Part shown: positions 1-6,491 of the stretch, piece by piece
Numbering within the stretch: position 1 is the stretch's first letter
Layout of the letters: each line of letters begins with the position of its first letter
NCBI GenBank assembly: GCA_937893605.1
Contig: CALBGG010000024.1
Location: forward strand, 1-31,972
Source of the DNA: an uncultured Clostridia bacterium
GTDB lineage: Bacteria; Bacillota; Clostridia; Oscillospirales; Oscillospiraceae
Length of the DNA: 31,972 bases
Reading direction: 5' to 3'
Notes under the pieces: model-generated
The model's input: the letters and a program-made list of their open reading frames with translations, nothing else
Database searches by the model: none
What the model was told of the DNA's origin: nothing
Translations under genes and position numbers: made by a program

Positions 1-106
1 TTAACATGCCCAAATAAGATACTATCAAGCTTTTATTTGTCTTGATTAGATAATAGCGCATTTGCATATAAAATGCAAGCCTTATTATTTCACGGAGTTA
101 ATTTTG

Positions 107-543
107 ATGTCTGATTATAATTCAAACGCTCAACGCATGGAGGATATGATCGAGGGCAAACAAAAAAGTCTGCCCCGAAATATTTTGGCATAATCATTGC
201 CCTTGTGCTTTTGATTGTCTGTTCGTTTGGAGCCTACAGCTACGGGAACAGTAGCGGCCACGCCGCTGGGTATGACGAAGGTTATTCAGTAGGCCGCGAA
301 GAAGGCCAAAAAGCCGGAAATAAAGAAGGGTATTCGACAGGCCATGATGAGGGTTATGACGTTGGTTATAACGACGGCTATGATGCAGGCTATGACGATG
401 GTCTTACAGGAGTCGAGCGCGGTAAGAAAAATCAGTTTGATGCTGACAAACTAATAGACGAAATAAAAAGGCGTTTCAACAACTCACAATATGAATATGA
501 GAAATACGCAGATATCATAGCCGACGGATATAAAACGAATTGA
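107..543 (+). pseudogene. Membrane protein with Gly-every-fourth repeats, frameshifted
   Basis: An ATG at 107 has a good ribosome binding site (GGAG at 95-98) and opens a frame that stops at 191. The neighbouring frame then runs open to a stop at 543. Joining the two by a -1 slip in the A6 tract at 162-167 gives a continuous protein: a polar N-terminus, one membrane segment (KYFGIIIALVLLIVCSFG), then about eleven tetrads with glycine at every fourth position and many Tyr and Asp, and a charged C-terminus. A GTG at 205 could start the second part, but it would cut into the membrane helix and lacks a convincing ribosome site. I know of no defined function for such GYxx-repeat membrane proteins. 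It could be a true mutation, a sequencing error in the homopolymer, or slippage. It ends two bases from a convergent gene. Confidence 0.55.
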
Positions 544-545
544 CC

Positions 546-701
546 CTATGACCCCGGCAGCCGGTGACCATCGTCAAACAGCCTCAGCAGCTCCTGTATG
601 CGCTCGTCGCTGGCCTCGGTTATTATTATAACAGTTTTGTTTCTTACAAGCCACTTAGCTCTCAGGGGTTCAGGCGTAGTTTTTTTCACGTTCTTCTTCA
701 T
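546..701 (-). CDS. Small conserved-looking phage protein, 51 aa
   Basis: The start at 701 is chosen because AGAGGTG lies four bases upstream; an earlier in-frame ATG at 755 has no such site. The product has a lysine-rich start followed by a compact strand-helix pattern (WLVRNKTVIIITEASDERIQELLRLFDDG). It resembles short orphan proteins I associate with lysogeny regions of clostridial phages, but I can assign no function. It is convergent with the frameshifted gene to its left (two-base gap) and divergent from the regulator at 917, so the 215-base region between carries promoters for both directions. Confidence 0.55.
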   Translation of the reverse strand: MKKNVKKTTPEPLRAKWLVRNKTVIIITEASDERIQELLRLFDDGHRLPGS

Positions 702-724
702 GCCGCACCTCTTTAGTTTAATCC

Positions 725-760
725 GTCCTGCCGCTGCGCCAACAGGGCAGGACATTTTTT
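725..760 (+). terminator. Rho-independent terminator, plus strand
   Basis: Perfect 8-bp stem GTCCTGCC (725-732) / GGCAGGAC (746-753) followed by A and six T's (755-760). It would stop plus-strand readthrough from the 107-543 gene before the regulator at 917. The minus orientation has no T tract. Confidence 0.6.
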
Positions 761-916
761 CACACAGCGTATGTAAAATGTTGCTTGCTGTACTTATAGG
801 GTATCAAGTGTATTGACAAATGTCCATGCCGTAATTCCCGAAACGTCCACGAAAAATCCGAATGCCGGGGGAGAGGCGTTCGTAAAATACAATAATTTTT
901 CGGAGGAGATGTCAAA
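761..916. promoter_or_regulatory. Divergent intergenic control region
   Basis: This non-coding stretch separates the minus-strand 51-residue gene from the plus-strand regulator. A TTGACA occurs at 813-818 on the plus strand but no good -10 lies 16-18 bases after it. On the minus strand TTGTCA (818-813) is followed by TATAAG with a 15-base spacer, an imperfect promoter. GGAGGAG at 902-908 is the ribosome binding site of the regulator. I see no clear operator palindrome. Confidence 0.3.
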
Positions 917-1492
917 ATGCCTGAAATGCAGAATATGCAGCCGTATTTCGACGCATATCAGGAAGAGGTGAGGAAAGCAAAGAACGCAAGCGGAATGACC
1001 CTGCAGGAGCTGTCGGACAAAACCGGCGTACCGTACAATAATATATGCACGGTAAACGCCGGAACGATGAAGCAGCCGCTTTTGTATTACTCTGCCGCGA
1101 CATGCAAGGTGCTTGGCTTGTCGCTCGACGAACTGTTTGGACTGTCGTCAAATGACGCAAAAGAGCTTGCAGAGGCAAAAGCGGTAAGCTATGAGTGCAA
1201 AATTGAAAATGTTCATTTGAAAAATGATATCGAGCATTATAAACGCTTAGGCTCGGCCTATCGCCCGCTGATTTTCAGCCTTATCGGTATATGCGCGGTC
1301 CTGCTGTGCGCGGTAATCGGATATATCATATTTGATATACAGCTGAAAAACATCGGCCTTTTCAAATCCGGCAGTTTAACCGTGCTTGCCGTGTTCCTTG
1401 CTATCGTGGTGCTTGCTGCCGTCGCGCTGATAGCTGCTGCAATAAAAACTGTAGTCCGCGATGCCAAAATAACAAAAAGCCCACAGGACTGA
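917..1492 (+). CDS. Membrane-anchored XRE-type helix-turn-helix regulator
   Basis: A 191-residue protein. Residues about 10-75 look like an XRE/Cro-type HTH domain (GMTLQELSDKTGVPYNNIC, then LGLSLDELFGL). A short charged linker follows, then two membrane segments at about 117-139 and 153-178 and a basic tail. GGAGGAG eight bases before the ATG supports this start. HTH proteins with C-terminal membrane helices are common next to integrases in clostridial prophages; a role in lysogeny control or signal sensing is inference. The position where recognition-helix residues are expected is somewhat degenerate (NNICTVNAGT), so DNA binding is not certain. The integrase follows in the same direction, 64 bases downstream. 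Confidence 0.75.
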   Translation: MPEMQNMQPYFDAYQEEVRKAKNASGMTLQELSDKTGVPYNNICTVNAGTMKQPLLYYSAATCKVLGLSLDELFGLSSNDAKELAEAKAVSYECKIENVHLKNDIEHYKRLGSAYRPLIFSLIGICAVLLCAVIGYIIFDIQLKNIGLFKSGSLTVLAVFLAIVVLAAVALIAAAIKTVVRDAKITKSPQD

Positions 1493-1502
1493 TTCTGTGG
1501 GC
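1479..1502 (+). terminator. Hairpin at the regulator stop codon, weak terminator or attenuator
   Basis: Perfect 8-bp stem GCCCACAG (1479-1486) / CTGTGGGC (1495-1502), with the regulator's TGA stop in the loop. The tail ATTATTCG is only weakly T-rich, so partial termination between regulator and integrase is more likely than a full stop. Confidence 0.35.
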
Positions 1503-1556
1503 ATTATTCGCTATAAAATTATTTTCGGCGAATATCTAAGGGGGATAAAGCGAATA

Positions 1557-2690
1557 ATGAAGTGCAAGAAATGCAAAGCAGATATACCCGACGATCTGCA
1601 TTTTATATACTGCGGTTATTGCGGTGAAAAGCTTCAACGTGAACGGAAAAAGAAAGATGAAATAAAAATACCCACGCCGCGTAAGCGTGGGCAGAAGTGG
1701 TATGTTGATCTTCGCCGCGAGGGCGTGACCGTGATTGAAGATACCGAAGCAGCCGCAAAAGCAAAGGCTATTGCCATCCGCGCGGGATTTATTGCATCCG
1801 GCAAAGGTGCTCCAAAGCTTACGCTTAGGCAGGCAATTGACAGATACATAGAAGCAAGAGATAATATTCTGTCTCCGGCGACCGTGCGGGGGTATCGCAT
1901 CATTCAGCGCAACGCATTTCCGGGTATCATGGATGATGATATATCGTCGGTCAGCAGTTGGCAAGCTGTGATAAACAGCGAGGCGAGGCGCGTAAAAGCA
2001 AAAACATTAAAAAACGAATGGGGATTAGTGCGCACTGTGCTTGCCGAAAACGGCATACAAGCAGACGCGGCCATACCGCAGGTTATCCGAAACGAGTTGT
2101 CATGGCTCGACTTCGAGCAAATAAAGCTTTTCCTTGACGTAATACGAGACGAGCCGTGCGAGATGGGCGCTCTGTTTGCCTTACACGGTTTGCGGCGCTC
2201 TGAGCTGCTTGCTGTGACACCGAACAAGATAAACGGTCAAACTATACTTGTTGAGGGAAGCGCCGTCCTAAACGCAAATAACGCGCTTGTACGCAAAGAG
2301 GAAAACAAAAACACATCGTCGCGCCGTGAAGTGCCCATTATGATACCGCGACTTGCCGAGTTAATAAAAGCATATGACGGTGCTACCGACAAACCGTTTC
2401 TGCATTACCCCTCGCCGAATGTCCTATATGTTCAAATAAATCGAGCCTGCGATAAAGCCGGACTGCCGCGAGTTGGGGTACACGGGCTGCGCCGTTCCTT
2501 TGCGTCGTTGGCTTACCATTTAGGATGGTCGGAACATCAAACCATGCGAATTGGCGGCTGGTCGAATACCCAAACCGTTCATAACGTATATATCAAATTG
2601 GCTCAATCCGATAGGTCCGCAGACGTTGAAAAGATGCGTCAATATTACGATTTTACGACAGATTTTACGACAACGGTTAAAAATCCTTGA
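1557..2690 (+). CDS. int: Tyrosine-recombinase integrase with N-terminal zinc ribbon
   Basis: A 377-residue site-specific recombinase that would integrate and, with an excisionase, excise the phage at attP (2640-2905). A zinc ribbon opens the protein (C3, C6, C19, C22). A basic segment resembling arm-site-binding domains follows, then a SAM-like core-binding domain (about 85-175) and the catalytic domain. Visible catalytic residues are Arg 213 (HGLRRSE), a Lys near 251, H309 and R312 (HGLRRS), W335 and the nucleophile Tyr 345 (VHNVY). The start at 1557 follows an AGGGGG motif; a GTG at 1497 is less likely because it lies inside a hairpin. The C-terminus (DFTTDFTTTV) is repetitive because the coding DNA contains the left pair of arm-type repeats. 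No excisionase is recognisable in the window. Confidence 0.93.
   Translation: MKCKKCKADIPDDLHFIYCGYCGEKLQRERKKKDEIKIPTPRKRGQKWYVDLRREGVTVIEDTEAAAKAKAIAIRAGFIASGKGAPKLTLRQAIDRYIEARDNILSPATVRGYRIIQRNAFPGIMDDDISSVSSWQAVINSEARRVKAKTLKNEWGLVRTVLAENGIQADAAIPQVIRNELSWLDFEQIKLFLDVIRDEPCEMGALFALHGLRRSELLAVTPNKINGQTILVEGSAVLNANNALVRKEENKNTSSRREVPIMIPRLAELIKAYDGATDKPFLHYPSPNVLYVQINRACDKAGLPRVGVHGLRRSFASLAYHLGWSEHQTMRIGGWSNTQTVHNVYIKLAQSDRSADVEKMRQYYDFTTDFTTTVKNP
2652..2672 (+). repeat. Arm-type direct repeats, left pair
   Basis: TTTACGACA at 2652-2660 and 2664-2672, 12 bases apart, inside the last codons of the integrase gene. The same pair recurs right of the core. Confidence 0.7.
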
Positions 2691-2717
2691 TTTATCAATG
2701 CTTTTCTGCCGCACAAA

Positions 2718-2745
2718 TCGGGTTCGATTCCCGTCATCCGCTCCA
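2718..2745 (+). other. tRNA 3' fragment (attachment core), glycine-tRNA type
   Basis: The T loop TTCGATT (2723-2729) lies between TCGGG and CCCGT, with four of five stem pairs formed. Then come CATCCGC (3' acceptor strand, 2735-2741), a T discriminator and an encoded CCA (2743-2745). An acceptor of the GCGGATG type with a U discriminator fits Firmicute tRNA-Gly. The D and anticodon arms are absent, so this is not a working tRNA but a copy that would restore the 3' end of the host gene on integration. The glycine assignment is by remembered consensus. Confidence 0.7.
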
Positions 2746-2751
2746 ATATGT

Positions 2752-2788
2752 AGAAAATCCCGTAGTTATTGAAACTGCGGGATTTTCT
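2752..2788. terminator. Bidirectional terminator beside attP
   Basis: AGAAAATCCCG (2752-2762) pairs perfectly with CGGGATTTTCT (2778-2788). Three further inner pairs (one G-T) bring the stem to 14 bp around a nine-base loop. The T-rich 3' side works in both directions, so it could end integrase transcripts and the long minus-strand transcripts arriving from the right. Confidence 0.6.
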
Positions 2789-2882
2789 TTGTTTATCAAT
2801 GGTTTGCACCGTTTTTGCATCATACATTTTTCAGCGATGCATTACATTTTTCAACGCAAAAATACGCTGTTTAACGTGCAAT

Positions 2883-2903
2883 TTTACGACAAAATTTACG
2901 ACA
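2883..2903 (+). repeat. Arm-type direct repeats, right pair
   Basis: TTTACGACA at 2883-2891 and 2895-2903, same orientation and 12-base spacing as the left pair. Confidence 0.7.
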
Positions 2904-2910
2904 ACTTATT

Positions 2911-3306
2911 TCACGCGTTTTTCAGCACGCTGATAGCTTTCTTTATCGCCATGTGCTCAGACTCGCCGCCGGCATCCTTGAGCATGTCCTCAAGCTGCTC
3001 AATAGCGCGGTCTGCGCCGTCGCCACGGCTGTACCCTCTGCGGCTGTACCCTGCATCGCGGGAGGTGAAGCGCCCCATGCTGTCGCGGCCTCTGCGATAG
3101 CTGTTGCCTCGCATGTAGCCTTCTGCGTCCCATTCGCCGGTACGGCTGTAGCCATCGGCCATCATGATCTTGTCGATGTTCTTGATGCTGTGTACAAGCT
3201 TGTCAATGACTTCGAGTGCGCCTGTGTTCAGCTCGCCCTGTTCCGCGATATCGTCAAGCTCCTCGCACAGCATATCACGAAGTTTTTCAAGTGATCTCAT
3301 ACTCAT
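2911..3306 (-). CDS. Helical phage protein with Arg/Gly/Tyr-rich middle, 131 aa
   Basis: The last gene before attP. Residues 1-50 form an amphipathic helix bundle (MSMRSLEKLRDMLCEELDDI onward). The centre is rich in Arg, Gly, Ser and Tyr with repeated YSR and RRG motifs, and the C-terminus is again helical (RAIEQLEDMLKD). The start at 3306 is chosen because GAGGAG lies seven bases before it; an upstream in-frame ATG at 3336 overlaps the preceding gene and has no site. Proteins of this design are frequent in clostridial phages and, as far as I know, uncharacterised. The RG-rich centre could bind nucleic acid; that is inference. Confidence 0.75.
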   Translation of the reverse strand: MSMRSLEKLRDMLCEELDDIAEQGELNTGALEVIDKLVHSIKNIDKIMMADGYSRTGEWDAEGYMRGNSYRRGRDSMGRFTSRDAGYSRRGYSRGDGADRAIEQLEDMLKDAGGESEHMAIKKAISVLKNA

Positions 3307-3319
3307 AGTTTTACTCCTC

Positions 3320-3742
3320 TCATGCAATTCTCTCAACGATCAGGTTGGAGTTTGCGAAGTTAATAGCCTGTCCGCTCGTGTTCTCTGCCGCCACAGTCAG
3401 GCAGCAGCCGCGCGGAACGTTTACATTTGCTGCAACATAAATGTTGAAGTAGTTTTCAACGGCAGCCGGTGTCACGGTCGCCGTCGCACTGGTAAGCGGC
3501 TCACCGTTTATTGCAAGTGCGGCGGTTATCGCCTCGACCGTGCCGCCCGTGGGTATCGCTACATTCGCGCCGAATGCGACGCGGAAACGCGCCCTGCACT
3601 GGTTCGTCAGACCGCGCAGCGTGACAATGCCAGCGCCCTCGCGGTGTACGATGCTGCAATTGCCCTGCACCGCCGTTTCCGTCAGAGGCACATTCTGCCC
3701 TGCCGCGACGGTCACAATGTTTGTATTCACGTATTCAGCCAT
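3320..3742 (-). CDS. Beta-rich phage protein, possible virion component, 140 aa
   Basis: The sequence is rich in Val, Thr, Ala and Asn with regular alternation, as expected for a beta sandwich. It has no signal peptide or membrane segment. AAAGGA seven bases before the ATG supports the start. It lies 13 bases upstream of the helical gene next to attP and just after a terminator, so it probably begins a two-gene transcript. I suspect a surface or decoration protein from its composition and from seeing similar proteins in clostridial phages, but no specific family is recognised. Confidence 0.7.
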   Translation of the reverse strand: MAEYVNTNIVTVAAGQNVPLTETAVQGNCSIVHREGAGIVTLRGLTNQCRARFRVAFGANVAIPTGGTVEAITAALAINGEPLTSATATVTPAAVENYFNIYVAANVNVPRGCCLTVAAENTSGQAINFANSNLIVERIA

Positions 3743-3757
3743 AATATTGTCCTTTCA

Positions 3758-3791
3758 TAAAAAAATGCGGTGAGACCATGAGCCTCACCGC
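3758..3791 (-). terminator. Rho-independent terminator, minus strand
   Basis: GCGGTGAG (3767-3774) pairs perfectly with CTCACCGC (3784-3791). On the minus strand the hairpin is followed by A and seven T's (3765-3759). It ends the transcript containing the Gly/Trp-rich protein gene at 3860-4585. Confidence 0.8.
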
Positions 3792-3859
3792 TTGATCTTA
3801 GTATCGGTAAAAGCCCGACCATCTTCGTGAAGCCACGAAAAAGCTACGCTGTGCAATTG

Positions 3860-4585
3860 TTATGCGCAGCTGCCGCAAGTGCCGTAAGGCGCGGATGCTG
3901 CCCACGGATTACAAGTGATGTAAGCCGGAGTGGGGCAAGGCCTGAGCTGTGAGACAAGGTAATTGTTCTGCGCCGCCTGAGAAGCCGCAAGCTTGAGATT
4001 CTGATTTTCGGTCTGAAGATCCTGCATTTTGCTGTTCACGAGGAAGTCGAGAATTGCCTTGCTGTTGCTGTTGGCGTTGTCGATAATGTCGCGGGTGGTG
4101 TTCTGAATGGTGTTGCGGGTGTCACATGCCTGCGTCGCCATGTCATAGCGCACCTGTGCTATCGCCGCGCGGTTCTCGCAACAGCACTCCTGCGCCTGCA
4201 TCTGCATTGCGTTAAGCTGTGCCATCAATGCGGCCTGCTGGTTGCACTTGGACAGCTCTGCGGTCTGGAAGCCGCTTGTGACCGCCTGAGTGACGTTTGC
4301 AAAACCGTTGAGCATACCTGTGTTCATTGCATAAAAACCGTCGCACAGGCCGTTGTTAACGCCGTCGAGTTTGCGCTCAAGGTTTGCGAAGTCGGAAGTC
4401 AGAACATAGCCGTCCATAACGCCGCCGCTGTTGTTGCCGCCCCAGCCGTTGCCGCCCCAGCCGAACAGGATAATGACAAACAGGATTATCCACCATCCGT
4501 CGCCGCCGAAGCCGCCCCAGCCGCTGTTGGAGTTGGAGGGTGCTACCGGCATGGTCATGACCGGCGCATCGGAACTAAGAGACAT
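3860..4585 (-). CDS. Gly/Trp-rich membrane-segment protein with Cys-rich coiled coil, 241 aa
   Basis: The N-terminal third is rich in Gly, Trp and Asn and includes a short hydrophobic stretch (WWIILFVIILFGW, about residues 31-43). A helical region of about 150 residues follows, rich in Asn, Gln and Ala, with a Cys cluster (QECCCENR) and more cysteines at the C-terminus (CGSCA). AAAGGA precedes the ATG by about eleven bases. Similar proteins recur in phages of gut clostridia without known function. The design (membrane segment, long coiled coil, paired cysteines) suggests an envelope-associated or cross-linked structural protein, which is inference. Confidence 0.7.
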   Translation of the reverse strand: MSLSSDAPVMTMPVAPSNSNSGWGGFGGDGWWIILFVIILFGWGGNGWGGNNSGGVMDGYVLTSDFANLERKLDGVNNGLCDGFYAMNTGMLNGFANVTQAVTSGFQTAELSKCNQQAALMAQLNAMQMQAQECCCENRAAIAQVRYDMATQACDTRNTIQNTTRDIIDNANSNSKAILDFLVNSKMQDLQTENQNLKLAASQAAQNNYLVSQLRPCPTPAYITCNPWAASAPYGTCGSCA

Positions 4586-4641
4586 AATTTGATTTTTCCT
4601 TTTAAAATGTATTTACAAATACCCGGCCGGATAAAATGTAC

Positions 4642-4857
4642 TTACTTCATAAGTGCCTGGAACTGCTGTGCGAATACCTGCGCCTGATTAAGCTGCTGCT
4701 GCGTTATCTTGCCGTTTTGCAGCATCTTTTGTATCTCCTGCTGAGGATTGCCCTGAAACGTGCTCTTAAACTGCCGAAAACGCTGCACAATGTTCTGGAA
4801 CTGCGGGTTCATGCCGCCCATATTCCCGCCGAGCGCCTGAAAAAGCGGATTACCCAT
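4642..4857 (-). CDS. Small Gln-rich helical phage protein, 71 aa
   Basis: A short protein with a Gly/Asn/Met-rich start and a Gln-rich amphipathic remainder (QNIVQRFRQFKSTF; LNQAQVFAQQFQALMK). Its ATG overlaps the end of the upstream gene by eight bases, indicating translational coupling. Small Gln-rich proteins of this kind commonly follow the 126-residue gene upstream in Firmicute phages; function is unknown. Confidence 0.7.
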   Translation of the reverse strand: MGNPLFQALGGNMGGMNPQFQNIVQRFRQFKSTFQGNPQQEIQKMLQNGKITQQQLNQAQVFAQQFQALMK

Positions 4858-5230
4858 TGCTTACTTCCTCCTTCGGAGTAAGCGCCTCAACCTTCTTTGC
4901 AAGCGCGTCATATTCTGCGCGTGTTACATATTCCACGCCGGGAGGCGGCATCGACCGCGTCCTTTCCGTGTAGTCAAGTATTCTCATCGTCGGTATGCCC
5001 GAAGCGTCTACGGACTTGAGATAGATGGTCTGCCGCTCACTGTCCCACAGCGGCACGGTGTTGCCCGGCGCGACGAGATACGACTTGCCTGCCGCCTCAC
5101 CCTGCACCCAGATCATGCCCGGGCTCTGCTGCTGCATCGGCTGCTGTTGAGCCCTCATCTGCGCGAGATTGTCCATCATAGGCGGCTGATAATACGGCTG
5201 CCCATACGGCGCGTTGTAACCAAAAGCCAT
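4850..5230 (-). CDS. Conserved phage protein with Gln/Pro-rich N-terminus, 126 aa
   Basis: Residues 1-38 are rich in Gln, Pro, Met and Tyr and probably disordered. A small folded region follows (WVQGEAAGKSYLVAPGNTVP, then a part like YLKSVDASGIP), and the C-terminus is a short coiled coil (EYDALAKKVEALT). The ATG overlaps the stop of the preceding gene (TAATG) and its own stop overlaps the next ATG, so three genes are translated as a coupled block. The layout is familiar from many Firmicute phages, but I know of no assigned function. A role in virion surface or tail assembly would be a guess. Confidence 0.75.
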   Translation of the reverse strand: MAFGYNAPYGQPYYQPPMMDNLAQMRAQQQPMQQQSPGMIWVQGEAAGKSYLVAPGNTVPLWDSERQTIYLKSVDASGIPTMRILDYTERTRSMPPPGVEYVTRAEYDALAKKVEALTPKEEVSNG

Positions 5231-5613
5231 TACTGTTCCTCCCGTTTTTCAAAGTAATAGACCGGCACCTCGTCCCCGCTGTCCCATGTGTCGTAATAGT
5301 CGCCGTTCTCAACCGTCACGACATGGCCGGACAGCGCAAGCACATAAGTGCCCTGCGGATGTTCTTCGGCGAAGGCGGCGACCGTGTAGCACTCGGGGCA
5401 AGTGTCCGGCAGCGCATGCTGTCTAAAGCCGTTGGCCTTGAGGTAACTACCCCAAACACTGTTTGCCGAGGGCATGTCATGCAGTCTCAGACCTTCAACG
5501 CACAAAGCGAGATAGGTCTTATCCCAAACGGTATTCATCGCCTTGGCTATCGCCCTCACGGTACAGTCGCCCACGCGCTTTGCATCCGGGTTGGGATTAA
5601 AAAACACGAACAT
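5230..5613 (-). CDS. Papain-like cysteine-protease-like protein, 127 aa
   Basis: The N-terminal motif GDCTVRAIAKA, with the Cys at residue 17, matches the active-site helix of papain-fold and C39-like peptidases. A His at 97 (LSGHVVTVENGDYYDTWDSG), followed by Asp at 108 and 111, has the spacing expected for the catalytic His and its partner. GGAGG seven bases before the ATG gives a clear start. It heads a coupled block with the Gln/Pro-rich and Gln-rich proteins, downstream of a terminator. It could cleave a virion or host protein or bind a peptide without catalysis. It is separate from the Prp-type protease encoded between portal and scaffold. Confidence 0.7.
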   Translation of the reverse strand: MFVFFNPNPDAKRVGDCTVRAIAKAMNTVWDKTYLALCVEGLRLHDMPSANSVWGSYLKANGFRQHALPDTCPECYTVAAFAEEHPQGTYVLALSGHVVTVENGDYYDTWDSGDEVPVYYFEKREEQ

Positions 5614-5699
5614 GTCGCCGCCTCCTTGTACTTAAAAGCTTAAAGCTTTTTCTGTTTTCAAGGGGGTACTCAATGTCCGTGTTATGGGGAATATAAGCA

Positions 5700-5728
5700 T
5701 AAAAAAAGAGGAGGTTTATGCCTCCTCT
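5700..5728 (-). terminator. Rho-independent terminator, minus strand
   Basis: AGAGGAGG (5707-5714) and CCTCCTCT (5721-5728) form a perfect 8-bp stem followed on the minus strand by six T's (5706-5701). It touches the stop codon of the sigma-like gene and closes the lysis transcript. Confidence 0.85.
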
Positions 5729-5976
5729 CAGCTTTTGAAAAGCCGCTCATAGTTGCGTTCGATTTTTGCTCTTGCCGTCAAAAGTCGCTTTGAGACGGTT
5801 TTTCTGTCAAGCCCTACTTCTTCTGCAATGTCTATCTGCGGTATCTGCTGAATGAAATAAAGATCGGCGATCTTGCTGCCCTCGAGTCCGAGATTCGAGC
5901 AGTATATAAGCTTCTCCCACTGCTCGCGCGGCAGCATCGCCATGTCCGGCGGAAGCCTCAAGCGAGCCTGTGTCAT
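5728..5976 (-). CDS. Sigma-70 region 4-like HTH protein, 82 aa
   Basis: The C-terminal half has a clear helix-turn-helix (QIPQIDIAEEVGLDRKTVSK, then RLLTARAKIERN), like region 4 of sigma-70 factors and sigma-like phage activators. The N-terminal half is helical without a region 2. The ATG overlaps the holin stop (TAAATG), so translation is probably coupled to lysis genes, and a strong terminator follows at once. A role in switching on late or accessory transcription is a reasonable inference, but so is a small-terminase-like or purely structural HTH role. No DNA target can be assigned from the sequence. Confidence 0.7.
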   Translation of the reverse strand: MTQARLRLPPDMAMLPREQWEKLIYCSNLGLEGSKIADLYFIQQIPQIDIAEEVGLDRKTVSKRLLTARAKIERNYERLFKS

Positions 5977-6240
5977 TTACTTATCGCACTTCGGGCATTC
6001 GTAGGTCATGGCCTGCTTACTGTCGCTCAAGCCTGCGGTCGTGGGGTCTGTCACAATGCCGAGAATGGTTAGCACGGCAAACAGTGCATTTACCACGGCC
6101 AGCAGCTTGTCTCCCAGCCCGTCAAGCTTCAGGTCGATGCCAAACACTGCGGCCACCACCTGAATAAGCAGCAGCACCGCCGGAACGAGTGCGAGCCAAA
6201 ACGTTTTGTTTTTAAGTCTTACAGTCCAGTTGATTTTCAT
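5977..6240 (-). CDS. Holin, phiLC3 family
   Basis: An 87-residue membrane protein. The start MKINWTVRLKNKTFWLAL is the phiLC3 holin signature. Two hydrophobic segments follow (about residues 14-34 and 45-62), then DPTTAGLSDS, also typical of the family. The C-terminus ends in a short CPKC motif, which is less usual. Holins open the cytoplasmic membrane at a set time so that endolysin reaches the wall. A GGAGG site eight bases upstream supports the start. The gene follows the endolysin and the membrane coiled-coil gene in the same transcript. Confidence 0.92.
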   Translation of the reverse strand: MKINWTVRLKNKTFWLALVPAVLLLIQVVAAVFGIDLKLDGLGDKLLAVVNALFAVLTILGIVTDPTTAGLSDSKQAMTYECPKCDK

Positions 6241-6254
6241 AATACGTCCTCCTG

Positions 6255-6488
6255 TTAATGATGATGGTTTTTCATTTCCGTTTCAAGGTCTGCTATCCGA
6301 TGGTTGACAACCTTGAGCTGCTCCTCTACCACCGGCATACGCTTTGCAAAATTGTTGTGCTCTCTCACCTCGCGCGTCAGCTCGATTACTTTAGTCTCCA
6401 TAACCGCCTGTGACTTGCTGTTGCTGATAAGCACTCCCACAAGCGTCAGAACTCCCGTTATTATTGCTACCACTATGCTCTCTGCCAT
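6255..6488 (-). CDS. XhlA-like membrane coiled-coil lysis accessory protein, 77 aa
   Basis: An N-terminal membrane segment (about residues 4-22, VVAIITGVLTLVGVLI) is followed by a long charged heptad region (ELTREVREHNN; VVEEQLKVVNHRIADLE) and a short His-rich end. This matches small lysis-cassette proteins placed between endolysin and holin in Firmicute phages, often called hemolysin XhlA-like or second holin. It lies three bases after the endolysin stop. It may help the holin or anchor the endolysin; the exact role is inferred from position. Confidence 0.7.
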   Translation of the reverse strand: MAESIVVAIITGVLTLVGVLISNSKSQAVMETKVIELTREVREHNNFAKRMPVVEEQLKVVNHRIADLETEMKNHHH

Positions 6489-6491
6489 GCT

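Larger units (their letters stand above)
2640..2905. other. Phage attachment site attP with P and P' arms
   Basis: The integrase gene points into this region from the left and phage accessory/lysis-side genes point into it from the right, with a tRNA 3' fragment (2718-2745) in the middle. TTTACGACA occurs twice on each side, at 2652 and 2664 and at 2883 and 2895, always in the same orientation and 12 bases apart. This is the layout of integrase arm sites around a core. A second pair, ACATTTTTCARCG at 2824-2836 and 2844-2856 (20-base spacing), may bind an accessory factor. The exact crossover is not visible without the host sequence. Phage genes on both sides imply an unintegrated genome, or a junction between tandem copies, rather than a single prophage edge. 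Confidence 0.75.

Noticed and set aside
162..168. AAAAAAG as a programmed -1 ribosomal slippery site
   Set aside because: The upstream reading frame does not place codons in the X-XXY-YYZ phase needed for standard tandem slippage, and no downstream stem was evident.
1671..1691. Hairpin CCCACGC/GCGTGGG inside the integrase gene
   Set aside because: It has no T tract and lies in well-supported coding sequence; likely chance.
4608..4621. Inverted repeat GTATTTACAAATAC and nearby CCGGCCGG palindrome before the Gly/Trp-rich gene
   Set aside because: They could be an operator, but single short palindromes in a spacer are weak evidence and no second copy was seen.
5634..5650. Palindromic AAAAGCTTAAAGCTTTT upstream of the cysteine-protease-like gene
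   Set aside because: It might be an operator or part of a promoter, but no -35/-10 pair or repeat elsewhere supports it.
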